From positions 1-32,865 of the forward strand of contig NZ_ABCS01000108.1 of NCBI RefSeq assembly GCF_000170895.1: a stretch of DNA of 32,865 nucleotides, in the 5' to 3' direction. Every line of letters begins with the position of its first letter. Within the stretch, counting starts at the first letter, position 1. Below are positions 15,276 to 22,519 of the stretch, in pieces. The notes below the pieces were generated by a model that ran no database searches, had not been told where the DNA came from, and saw nothing but the letters and a program-made list of their open reading frames with translations. The stretch is from Plesiocystis pacifica SIR-1. Lineage in GTDB: Bacteria; Myxococcota_A; Polyangia; Nannocystales; Nannocystaceae. Both the position numbers and the translations under genes were made by a program.

Positions 15276-16481
15276 TCAGCTGAGAGATTCATCTTCATCA
15301 ACCTTGCTGATGGCTCGTTGTTCGCGGCGCATTTTCTTGAGTGTTTCGATAAACAGATCGACATCCTCAAGTGCCCCTCCCAAAACAGCTTTCCGAACGA
15401 CCTTTCCAAGCTGTCGTCCGATCGCCTGACCCCACGTAACTGCTAGTCGGGAGTCTTCTTCAAGCCTGAACTTTTCCCCTTGAGCCCGCAGCATCATCAA
15501 AGCATCTTCCCCTATGACTTGCAGCAGTCGGTGGATAACTCCCTCTGCAAGAGCTTCAGAATTGCTGGAACTACCCAGCACCAACTCCATTCGATCGACC
15601 CTGTCCGCCATGTCATCCAGCGCTTCCGCCCTAAGTACGAAAGACCTTTCTTCGACTACTGCTGCGTGGTGCTGGGGGGCGTTCCAAACCCTCTGATATA
15701 TGGCCTCGGCGACGACAACAAGGTCTCTGATGTCATCCGCCGCGAGGTGGATCAGGGAGCCTTCCAGGCTCTGAGCAAACTCCACCACCGAACATCGATC
15801 CCCTCCAATCGTAGCATGAATAATACCGCTGACGATGTACTGATCAAGTGGCGTCGCCCCCCTCGGAAAGTACAGGGTCAGCACATTCCGCCGAGTTCTC
15901 CATACAGGCTGGGCTCTCGGTGGGAAGTCTCGAATGTCGAATGGGCGGACCCCCTGATCATCTAGAACTCGGGCGTCGTACATAGTCCATTCACTCTCTC
16001 GGAAGGTGACCGCGTTGATCTGGGCCCACTCGATGGTCTTCCAGTTCATTTCGACGTTCTTGAGGCAGGCCCACTGAAGCTCCGCCCGATACAGGTTTGC
16101 TCCTTTGAGGTTTGCTCCGGTCAGATTCACATAGGCCAGGTCGCAGCCCTCGAGGTCCGCACAAGAGAGGTCTGACTGAGCGAGGTCCGCAAAGTGCCAT
16201 TCCCTCGAAAGCTCGGCCCTTGTCATTGTTGACACTTCATATGGATGCCACCTCCGAGGTGTGTCGACCTTCGGTAGCGCTCGGAGCGTAGCTTTTCGCA
16301 ACGAAGCCCCTGTCAGCCGTGCATTTCTCAAATTGCACCCTCTGAGGTTTGCTTTGTCGAGGTTGGCGAAGGACAGATCTGTTCCCGAGAGATCCGCGAG
16401 AGGTAGTTTGACACCCGCGAAGTCACGCTCGCCCGCAGCATAGCGGCGAAGGAGTTCAGAAGCACTGGACGGCAGGGGCAT
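15276..16481 (-). CDS. Pentapeptide-repeat protein in the ABC-3C operon
   Basis: A 401-residue protein. Two blocks of A(D/N)LxX-type pentapeptide repeats occur at about residues 20-68 (LADLSGTDLSFANLDKANL) and 96-160 (LTGANLKGANLYRAEL), which fold as a right-handed quadrilateral beta-helix. The remaining 230 residues are different: a beta/helical segment, then mostly helices with a basic, Arg/Lys-rich end, and I do not recognise them. It is the last gene of the minus-strand operon, 32 bp after the ATPase stop, and shares its lower GC content, so it probably arrived with the conflict genes. Pentapeptide proteins can mimic DNA or act as scaffolds; here it may be an added effector, sensor or immunity-like component. 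No signal or membrane span is seen. Confidence 0.85.
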   Translation of the reverse strand: MPLPSSASELLRRYAAGERDFAGVKLPLADLSGTDLSFANLDKANLRGCNLRNARLTGASLRKATLRALPKVDTPRRWHPYEVSTMTRAELSREWHFADLAQSDLSCADLEGCDLAYVNLTGANLKGANLYRAELQWACLKNVEMNWKTIEWAQINAVTFRESEWTMYDARVLDDQGVRPFDIRDFPPRAQPVWRTRRNVLTLYFPRGATPLDQYIVSGIIHATIGGDRCSVVEFAQSLEGSLIHLAADDIRDLVVVAEAIYQRVWNAPQHHAAVVEERSFVLRAEALDDMADRVDRMELVLGSSSNSEALAEGVIHRLLQVIGEDALMMLRAQGEKFRLEEDSRLAVTWGQAIGRQLGKVVRKAVLGGALEDVDLFIETLKKMRREQRAISKVDEDESLS

Positions 16482-16513
16482 GGTTGAAGTTCGACTGGTG
16501 TAGAGTGTGGAGC

Positions 16514-18379
16514 CTAAGACGGTACAAGACGTTCATGCTCAGAGAGGCGGAGCCGAATGAAGCGATCGAACCCATCAGGGACATGATTGTCTGCAATTAT
16601 CACTTGGAGATCTCCTGCCAACTCGCTGCACACATGACGAATCTGTTCGTAGATAGAGTGAAGCCGCTTAGGATCAAACCCTTCCTTCCCAAACGCCGAT
16701 GACGGGCTGTCGATAAAGAGTATCTTTGGGAGTCCCAGATTGAGCTCAGCGGACACAAGTTGATGCGCAAGCGCATGCGCTATATTCACTTCGACTGTGA
16801 GCCCCTCCGAGAGCAGTTCTCCAAAAGTTCGCCCCCCGACAATGGGAAGGTAGTTTGCACGGCTGATTTGCGCACGGGCGTCAAGGAAGGCTGGCAGTCT
16901 CATACGCGACAAAAGTTCCGACATTCGTTGTTCAAGTCGGGCAATTCTTGACTGAACAACCCGGCTGTCTCCTCTGAGCTCTTCGAGTGCTTCTACCGCC
17001 TCCTCTTCTTCCCCCAGAACCGTCTCGAGAGCCCCTTTTATCTGACCTCGTCGAGACATAAACATCCTTGCATCATTTAGGGAAGATGCCCTTTCTGCGA
17101 GTCGGCCACGTTCTTCTGCCAGGCTGACCAGCGTCTCTTCTTTATCAGAAACAAATGTGTCTAGGCGAAGCGACAGAGCCTCGGAAATGCGCTTTCGCTC
17201 ATCATCGAGAGTTGTCCGTCTCTCCCACAGTGACTCCAGTGCCTCCTCGGACTCTTCTAGCAGATGCTCGGTTTCATCAATTTGACGTGATATCCTTAGT
17301 TGCTCGGCAACCAATTCCTCTAGAATGTCTTCCTGTGGTGAAGAAGGTTGGAGACAGAGCGCACAGTGTCCAGGAAGGTTGCGATTTTCAGGCAGGCTTT
17401 GACTACATACGGGGCATTTAACGTAATTATACTGGCCGAACGCACCTGTAGCTGTCATAGCGCGAGATAGTTTTCCGATCTGACTCCTTAGTTGTCGAGA
17501 TGTCCTCTTCCGAATAGCCAGGCCATTTTCCAGGTCTTCGATTTCATTCGAAAGAACTCCAATCTTCTCTTCCGTGGTAAGTAGTTGGCGACGGAGGCTC
17601 CCGATCCCAGACTGTTCTTCAGACTCGACCCTGATATTTACCTGTTGGTCGTGGATCATCTGAAGGCGAGCGTCGATATTTTGTAGTTCGGACTCCAAGT
17701 CGGAGGATGATCCCCACGGGAGGTCATCGTAGACTGAGTCAATCGCTTTTGATTGAATTTCGAGGTTTGCGCGAGCATGACGAATCTCTCGCAGCCGGCT
17801 CTGCTGGTTTGCTATTTCGGCGCTGTATATCCCGTAGAGTAACTCAAAGACATATCGACGTTTGATGTTCTTGTGAGGGTGCTCGTGAGAAAAGACTTCA
17901 GATGCTATCTCGTCTTTCGGCAGTGAGCAATACATCATATAGTCTCGGATTCCGAGTGGGTTTGGGTCCGACTCTATTCGAGTCGGAGCTGATGGCACAT
18001 AGAGCTTTTGGAACCCGAAACAACTGGCGAGCCACTCTGAGTATCGTGTTTCAGATTTGCGGTAGGGTTTTGCTTCATTCTCAAGAACAAGATGGCCATG
18101 ATTTACGGTTGATACCACGATCTTGGCACGCGCCGTGTCTGTCAGAGGACGATATACGGTGTAGTCGTTTTTTCCAATTGTCAGGCTTGCTCGTATAGCC
18201 TGCATGGCGCGGACTTCTGGGCCGAGCTCTTTTACCTTCGAACCGAATACGATCCTGCAGAGCCTGAGAAATTGCGACTTTCCTGTTGATATTGGGCCTG
18301 TTATGATGTTCAGGCCTGGTGTCAAAGCGGTGGAGCGTGCTTCTCCGGGAAACTCAATTCGGGAGATTGAGGCCTTCAT
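16514..18379 (-). CDS. ABC-3C system ATPase with zinc hook (SMC/RecN-like)
   Basis: A 621-residue ABC-type ATPase. Walker A is GPISTGKS (28-35). Two long coiled-coil arms (about 190-310 and 350-490) flank a CPVC...CALC zinc hook (Cys322, Cys325, Cys339, Cys342), as in Rad50-like proteins. The signature region is near LLSEGLTVEV (522-531), and Walker B is ILFIDSP (553-559). The usual catalytic Glu after the Walker B Asp is replaced by Ser558, and a late ADNH follows. This layout fits the ATPase of ABC three-component (ABC-3C) systems, thought to sense invading nucleic acid and license an effector. Its start is 2 bp after the middle-component stop, with a GGAGGAGAT ribosome-binding site inside that gene. 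Codon use is more A/T-rich than in the chromosome. Class is firm; the trigger is unknown. Confidence 0.88.
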   Translation of the reverse strand: MKASISRIEFPGEARSTALTPGLNIITGPISTGKSQFLRLCRIVFGSKVKELGPEVRAMQAIRASLTIGKNDYTVYRPLTDTARAKIVVSTVNHGHLVLENEAKPYRKSETRYSEWLASCFGFQKLYVPSAPTRIESDPNPLGIRDYMMYCSLPKDEIASEVFSHEHPHKNIKRRYVFELLYGIYSAEIANQQSRLREIRHARANLEIQSKAIDSVYDDLPWGSSSDLESELQNIDARLQMIHDQQVNIRVESEEQSGIGSLRRQLLTTEEKIGVLSNEIEDLENGLAIRKRTSRQLRSQIGKLSRAMTATGAFGQYNYVKCPVCSQSLPENRNLPGHCALCLQPSSPQEDILEELVAEQLRISRQIDETEHLLEESEEALESLWERRTTLDDERKRISEALSLRLDTFVSDKEETLVSLAEERGRLAERASSLNDARMFMSRRGQIKGALETVLGEEEEAVEALEELRGDSRVVQSRIARLEQRMSELLSRMRLPAFLDARAQISRANYLPIVGGRTFGELLSEGLTVEVNIAHALAHQLVSAELNLGLPKILFIDSPSSAFGKEGFDPKRLHSIYEQIRHVCSELAGDLQVIIADNHVPDGFDRFIRLRLSEHERLVPS

Positions 18380-18381
18380 CT

Positions 18382-18900
18382 TTATATCTCCTCCCCGAAT
18401 TTCGCGGTGCTAATAGATGGTTTTGAATCAACGATAAGCTCTGTAAGTTTGCGTGCGGATAGGTTGAGATAGTCTCTGGCAAGGAGGGCGCGTTGGTATA
18501 AAACCTCCCAGTCGTCATGGGACGCGAGGTCTCCGGCTAAGGCGCTGCCAGCCGGGGTTGCTCGAAAGATCATGCCGCGCTTCTCTCGATTTGCTTCGAT
18601 CATTCCTCGAGAGTACAAGTGAGCGGCGTATCCATAGTGAAGAGGATCCCAGGGTCCCCAGCGATACATAATCATGCGCGACTCGATGTCTCCTGAGATG
18701 TCAAGTTGAGAGAGCCTTCGCTGAGAGACCTTCCGCTTCTCTAGTATGTTGATGAGTGTGTCTGGGTATCGGACCAGGAAATCAAGCCTGAAGAGTTTCG
18801 CCCACCCCACGATTTCCCCAGGCTGTTCGCTGAACGCAGATATGATCATGAGGATGCGGGCGCGCCCCTCTGCTTCGGGCGAAAACAGATCAGTCTTCAT
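18382..18900 (-). CDS. ABC-3C system middle component
   Basis: A 172-residue protein. I use the ATG at 18900, which has GGGGGA upstream and overlaps the nuclease gene by 11 bp; a longer frame would run deep into that gene. The segment KLFRLDFLVRYPDTL (35-49) matches the characteristic KLAKLDFLLRYP-like pattern I associate with ABC-3C middle components, and the region RYGYAAHLYSRGMI-like (around residue 100, seen as LHYGYAAHLYSRGMIE) looks like the wing and last helix of a winged helix. Middle components are thought to bridge the ATPase and the effector. It lies between the nuclease and ATPase genes with an overlap on one side and a 2-bp gap on the other, the expected order. Subtype (MC number) is not certain. 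Confidence 0.82.
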   Translation of the reverse strand: MKTDLFSPEAEGRARILMIISAFSEQPGEIVGWAKLFRLDFLVRYPDTLINILEKRKVSQRRLSQLDISGDIESRMIMYRWGPWDPLHYGYAAHLYSRGMIEANREKRGMIFRATPAGSALAGDLASHDDWEVLYQRALLARDYLNLSARKLTELIVDSKPSISTAKFGEEI

Positions 18901-20131
18901 CAATCCCCCACGAAAAGTTGCACATGTCTGAAACTTGACACAGTTCGCCAAGAAGGAGGTATGCATCTTGCTTAAAGATGCCTTGAGGGTCATGTTGTTG
19001 CACGGTGGTCATGAGTTTGTCGACGAGTTCGTCCCAGATGTCTTGGGCGTGTTGGCTGTTCTGGTCTTTGCCACATTTTGACGCTACTGAGTTTGCAAAA
19101 ATTATGAGCCTTGCCCTAACATCTTCAAGTGCATCTGCGGCGTCAGGTTCGCCAGAGGAGAGTAGTTGAGATTCGTGGTCTGTCGCCCTTAGGCGAAGCT
19201 GTTTTGCGCTGTTGACTGTTCTCTCTCTTGCCCCGTTTCGGGTCAATTTTTCGACCAGGGCAGTGGGGTCGCTACGGAGCATTTCTCCGATGCTCAGCGT
19301 TATGTGTCGGGACGGGTCCAGGCTGGAATTGTGTGGGAGCAGTGCCCTGCACTGTTCGCTGTTTAGGACTTTTGTGTTTTGAGAAGGCTCGTCCTCTTCC
19401 AGAATAGTTGTGGGCCAAGGGGAGTCGGGGGCGGCCGTCATTGCATCCTCAATCGTCTGTAAGATCGACGCGTATGTACTTGCAAGTTCCCGGTGGCTCA
19501 GGTGGGGGTAGAGTTTTCCGAGTTCCATCATATTGCTTGCGTCTATCAGTTTGCTCCTGGCTGGAAGCTGATCGTATATTGCAAGCATATGCAGAAACTT
19601 CCGGACGTCAGGCTTTCGGGTTTCGGCACTGGTGAAGAGTTTTTTGAGACTGGCTTGAGCGGCAAGGGTTAACTTGTCACTTGGAGCTGCTGTGCCTTTG
19701 CGGTGGGCTTGGAGTTCTGCACCGTTCCCGCTATAGGAAGTCACCCCCTCTAGCCACATCTCGTAGGCGAAGGTGTGCGCGCGGAGTGTCTTTGCATGCA
19801 CTTGGCCTCTCCGAGACAATGACTTGATGTGTAGGTAAGAACGGTATAAACTCTCCACGGGGCCGCCTTCTCCAAAGAGAGAAGAGAAGGTCCATGACCC
19901 CCTGCTAGCGTCACGGGACTTTACTTGAGCAAGCCTCCACTTGGTGCCCTCGACGACTACGACATCTTCGATTTGCTCAAGAATGACATAATCTGATTTG
20001 CCCTGCGCGCAGCGCAAAAATTCACGAAAAGCAGTCTTGGCTTGATATCGGTACCTGGAAAATGTCTCCGCTCCGCTGTCGTCTGGGCTGCTGAGGTCGG
20101 TTGGTAGGAGTGTCACCACGGAGAACGACAT
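18890..20131 (-). CDS. ABC-3C effector with DUF4297/Cap4-like dsDNA endonuclease domain
   Basis: A 413-residue protein. Residues 16-85 read as a PD-(D/E)xK-type nuclease of the DUF4297/Cap4 kind: SGAETFSRYRYQAKTAF, then YVILEQIEDVVVV with acidic residues Glu52, Glu55 and Asp56, then the AQVKSRD core (Gln69, Lys71). The conserved Arg-Tyr-Gln helix before the acidic strand is typical. The remaining 300 residues are mostly helical and probably dock on the middle component. It is the first gene of the operon; the operon order effector, middle component, ATPase is that of ABC-3C systems. The expected action is degradation of DNA, of phage or of the host, after activation. Function in this strain is inferred from family. 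Confidence 0.85.
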   Translation of the reverse strand: MSFSVVTLLPTDLSSPDDSGAETFSRYRYQAKTAFREFLRCAQGKSDYVILEQIEDVVVVEGTKWRLAQVKSRDASRGSWTFSSLFGEGGPVESLYRSYLHIKSLSRRGQVHAKTLRAHTFAYEMWLEGVTSYSGNGAELQAHRKGTAAPSDKLTLAAQASLKKLFTSAETRKPDVRKFLHMLAIYDQLPARSKLIDASNMMELGKLYPHLSHRELASTYASILQTIEDAMTAAPDSPWPTTILEEDEPSQNTKVLNSEQCRALLPHNSSLDPSRHITLSIGEMLRSDPTALVEKLTRNGARERTVNSAKQLRLRATDHESQLLSSGEPDAADALEDVRARLIIFANSVASKCGKDQNSQHAQDIWDELVDKLMTTVQQHDPQGIFKQDAYLLLGELCQVSDMCNFSWGIDED

Positions 20132-20219
20132 TCTAACCGAGGACTACGATGCTCGTGGGGCTTTCTGAGCGGTAGACTATTGGGCAAGTAACGTCGTTCA
20201 AGGTAAGGGAATTGTGATC

Positions 20220-20235
20220 CTGAGCAACTGCTCAG
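20220..20235. promoter_or_regulatory. Inverted repeat upstream of the conflict operon
   Basis: CTGAGC-AACT-GCTCAG is a perfect 6-bp inverted repeat in the 225-bp region between the nuclease gene (transcribed left) and a small HTH gene (transcribed right). A second near-palindrome, GGCCAGCTGACC, lies at 20279-20290. Either could bind the neighbouring HTH proteins; no clear promoter boxes are seen. Confidence 0.4.
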
Positions 20236-20356
20236 ACTGGCGCGGGATAGGCGCATCTCGGTCAGAGAGAGCTGGATCGGCCAGCTGACCGGTTCCGATA
20301 GGCGTCTCAGTGTGAACTGGTGCGAGCCGTGATGGATTTAGCCTGATGGGTTACAA

Positions 20357-20587
20357 GTGTCCGTGTCTCGGGAACGCGCCGCAGAGCTTCTCACGCACAA
20401 CCTGCGCCGGTTGACGGCGGCGAGTCACACCCCACTGACGGTGATCGCCGATCGAGCAGGGATCGATCGACGAGAACTCTTCGCAGTGCTCGCTGGCGAG
20501 CAAGACGTCGATCTCGACTGGCTCTACCAACTCGCCGACGGTCTCGGTGTCCCGGCCTCGGAGCTGCTCCGCGAGCCTGATGAGTAG
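20357..20587 (+). CDS. Small XRE-type helix-turn-helix protein
   Basis: A 76-residue protein starting at GTG 20357. The sequence LLTHNLRRLTAASHTPLTVI, then ADRAGIDRRELFAVLAGEQD and DLDWLYQLADGLGVPASELL, gives the five-helix lambda-repressor/XRE fold, with recognition helix around RRELFAVLAG. There is no effector domain, so it is a stand-alone DNA-binding regulator. It diverges from the conflict operon and could control it through the inverted repeats between them. It is convergent with another XRE gene 49 bp away. GC content is back to the chromosomal level, so it may be at or beyond the island edge. Confidence 0.78.
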   Translation: MSVSRERAAELLTHNLRRLTAASHTPLTVIADRAGIDRRELFAVLAGEQDVDLDWLYQLADGLGVPASELLREPDE

Positions 20588-20636
20588 AAGCGGGCCGAAG
20601 GCTTGACCCAACTGGACCAAGCCCATCGACCCGTGA

Positions 20637-20954
20637 CTACACCTCGCCCTTGGCGTGGTCGTGAAGCGAACGCAGGATCACGATCGCCACCCCCCTCTCG
20701 AGCTCCGGTAAATCGCGGATGTACTCCGCCATCTCGTCGGCCTCGTCGAATTTCTCGTTGAGGAGCTTCCCCGCCGAGATTCCCAGGCCCTCGGCGATCT
20801 TGAGGAAGGTATGGAGCGTCGGGCTGAAGTGCCCGTACTCGAGGCGGCGGATGGTGTCGGACGCCAGGCCGGTTTTCTGGGCCATGTACTCCTGAGTCCA
20901 TCCGCGACCTTTGCGCAGTGCTTTGAGGCGTTTTCCGAGCTGGGCGCGGTTCAT
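20637..20954 (-). CDS. XRE-family transcriptional regulator
   Basis: A 105-residue protein with an N-terminal lambda-repressor-like HTH (about residues 5-62): LGKRLKALRKGRGWTQEYMA, QKTGLASDTIRRLEYGHFSP, TFLKIAEGLGISAGKLL. The remaining 40 residues form an acidic helix plus PELERGVAIVILRSLHDHAK, probably a dimerisation region. It has the length of many single-domain repressors found in or beside mobile elements. No toxin gene is adjacent, so it is not obviously an antitoxin. It faces the previous HTH gene. The domain is clear; the target is unknown. Confidence 0.88.
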   Translation of the reverse strand: MNRAQLGKRLKALRKGRGWTQEYMAQKTGLASDTIRRLEYGHFSPTLHTFLKIAEGLGISAGKLLNEKFDEADEMAEYIRDLPELERGVAIVILRSLHDHAKGEV

Positions 20955-21278
20955 CGCGCCAGTACCTTTGTGAACGGTGTTTGCATGGCTTTGACTCGCC
21001 GGGCATGCGGGCGCGAGGCGGGTAGGAAACCACCCCGCTACTCACCATGCCCCGACTTTCGCACGGTAGACCTGACGGCAGCCTCAAGTGAACCGCCGCC
21101 GGTGATGTTGAGTTGTTCTTGAGCCCTTCCTACGGGGCCGAGGACAGGTTAGCGGGGATGAGGGGGCCCATCAAGCTCTGAGGGCGAATGGAAGATTTTC
21201 ACGCAGACACGCGTAGGGCTTGGATCTCACGCGCTGGTCGCGAGACCGGACCCAGGGACCTACATCAGGGTCAGCCCC
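20955..21278. other. 324-bp intergenic stretch
   Basis: No gene with a ribosome-binding site or family motif is seen between the XRE gene and the next minus-strand gene. The left part should carry the promoter of the XRE gene on the minus strand. A short palindrome, GGTCGCGAGACC-like (21236-21247), is present near the right end. The right edge of the island could also fall here. Confidence 0.4.
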
Positions 21279-21728
21279 CTACCCGCGAGGCCGCGTGTTG
21301 ATCCGGTAGCGCGTCCCCGAGGTCGCCCCCGTACGCTCGACTTCCCCCTGACCCACGAGCCGCCGGAGCGCGTGGTGCAGCTTCCACCGCGGTCCCCCAA
21401 CCCGAGCGCGCAAGTACCCGATGGCCACCCAGCCCGGGGCCTCGGCGAACACCCGCCGCACCAGCCCCACGAACTCCATCCCGCGCGCGCGCTCGGCCCG
21501 GTCGAGCAGCACCAGGTTCACCGGCGGCCCCCCGTCGACATGCACGATCGGAGGCGCCCCCGACTCCCGGAGCTCGGTGAGTGTCACGCTCCCCAGGGCC
21601 TGCCCCCGTGGCCCATCGACCTGCTCGAGCACCTGCGAGAGCTTGCGCTCCGGCCTCGCCCGAATCACCTGAATCGCCGCCTGCCGCTCGGCATTCGCCA
21701 AGCGTTTCTCGAGCTCTTGGATCAACAC
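21279..21728 (-). CDS. Probable winged-helix protein of unknown role
   Basis: A 149-residue protein. The N-terminal 20 residues are a charged helix (LIQELEKRLANAERQAA). The middle has VTLTELRESGAPP and a strand VDGGPPVNLVLLD. The C-terminal 60 residues read as a winged helix: FAEAPGWVAIGYLRARVGG, WKLHHALRRLVGQGEVERTG, then GTRYRI, a pattern like helix-turn-helix domains that sense whether a second strand or ligand is present. It may bind DNA, but no named family is recognised. It lies 79 bp from the sigma factor gene on the same strand and downstream of it, so the two could be co-transcribed. Confidence 0.7.
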   Translation of the reverse strand: MLIQELEKRLANAERQAAIQVIRARPERKLSQVLEQVDGPRGQALGSVTLTELRESGAPPIVHVDGGPPVNLVLLDRAERARGMEFVGLVRRVFAEAPGWVAIGYLRARVGGPRWKLHHALRRLVGQGEVERTGATSGTRYRINTRPRG

Positions 21729-21807
21729 GCCCAGTTAGGCGCGAACCCGCGGCACCGTTTCCAAGCCCAAGGCATGCGCGAGCGAGCCTGAGCGTTTCCC
21801 ACCCACG

Positions 21808-22377
21808 TCAGCTCGGCGTCGGGGAGAGCTCACGACCGCTCCCGCGGCGCCCTCGAACGTCACCGCGCAGCGCCTCGATGGCCTTCCGCACGCGCCCGCG
21901 CAAGCTCGCCAACGCGATGCCCTCCGCTTCCGCCACGGCCCCCGGGCTGTCGTCGCGCAGCCGGCTCTCGATCGCCCGGCGGTAGGTCGACCGCAACCGC
22001 CCAAGCGCCTCCCGCAGGAGCAACCTCCGCTCCCGCCACAACATCACCTCGGGCACGCTGGGCTCGGCGTCGGCGACCCAAGTCCCCGGGGCCTCCCGCT
22101 CTTGCCGGCGCAGCGCGACCTTCCGCCGATGGGTCCGCAGGCGGTTGTAGGCCACCGAAAACGCAAACGAACGAAAGGCCCGAGGCCCCTGGGGCTCGAA
22201 GCGGTCGAGCTCGGCGGCGATGACCTCGAGGGTCTGCTGGACCAGATCCTCGGCGTCCTCCTTGGAGACCCGGCGACGAAAGTAGGACAACAGCTCGAGC
22301 CGGAGCTCCCGATACAAGCGCTGCTCCGCGTTCGCCTCCCCAGCTCGGAGCGAGCGCAACAGATCGTCTAGCGACAT
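21808..22377 (-). CDS. ECF-type RNA polymerase sigma factor
   Basis: A 189-residue sigma-70 family protein with two domains. Region 2 (about 15-85) contains DAEDLVQQTLEVIAAEL, the core-binding helix, and FRSFAFSVAYNRLRTHRRK, the -10 recognition helix. Region 4 (about 117-172) contains LREALGRLRSTYRRAIESRL and then the HTH GAVAEAEGIALASLRGRVRK. I start it at the ATG at 22377; the open frame extends upstream but the added residues look like shadow sequence. It diverges from a Ser/Thr kinase gene across a 142-bp promoter region, a pairing common in myxobacteria, in which the kinase may control or be controlled by the sigma factor. No anti-sigma gene is adjacent. Confidence 0.9.
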   Translation of the reverse strand: MSLDDLLRSLRAGEANAEQRLYRELRLELLSYFRRRVSKEDAEDLVQQTLEVIAAELDRFEPQGPRAFRSFAFSVAYNRLRTHRRKVALRRQEREAPGTWVADAEPSVPEVMLWRERRLLLREALGRLRSTYRRAIESRLRDDSPGAVAEAEGIALASLRGRVRKAIEALRGDVRGRRGSGRELSPTPS

Positions 22378-22443
22378 CGGCGAGGAGAGTACACGTCTCG
22401 GCCGAGGGCGGAACTGTGCCGAAGACCAACGCGAGATCGCGCC

Positions 22444-22457
22444 CGACAAATCTGTCG
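22444..22457. promoter_or_regulatory. Inverted repeat between the sigma factor and kinase genes
   Basis: CGACA-AATC-TGTCG is a perfect 5-bp inverted repeat with a 4-bp centre in the middle of the divergent promoter region. It could be an operator shared by both genes. No second copy was noticed, so confidence is low. Confidence 0.35.
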
Positions 22458-22519
22458 CTTCGTCACGACCCAAGCCTCGGACTTTGCTGCGTTAGCATGA
22501 GGTCCCCCCGGAGCGATCG

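Larger units (their letters stand above)
13509..20350. mobile_element. Putative tRNA-associated integrative island carrying a conflict system
   Basis: From the 3' end of tRNA-Ala the sequence holds an integrase, an excisionase-like gene and then an operon that is visibly richer in A and T (more TTA, ATA and AGA-type codons) than the surrounding chromosome, up to about 20150. These are the usual marks of an integrated island. I searched by eye for a second copy of the tRNA 3' end and did not find one within the window, so the right boundary is only an estimate from the composition change; it may lie further right. Confidence 0.6.

Noticed and set aside
20357..20954. Toxin-antitoxin pair
   Set aside because: Both genes are HTH proteins facing each other, and neither neighbour looks like a toxin (no RelE, HipA or similar motif).
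13509..21278. Right attachment site of the island
   Set aside because: I found no second copy of the tRNA-Ala 3' end by eye; short CTCC or TTCAA matches are too common to count.
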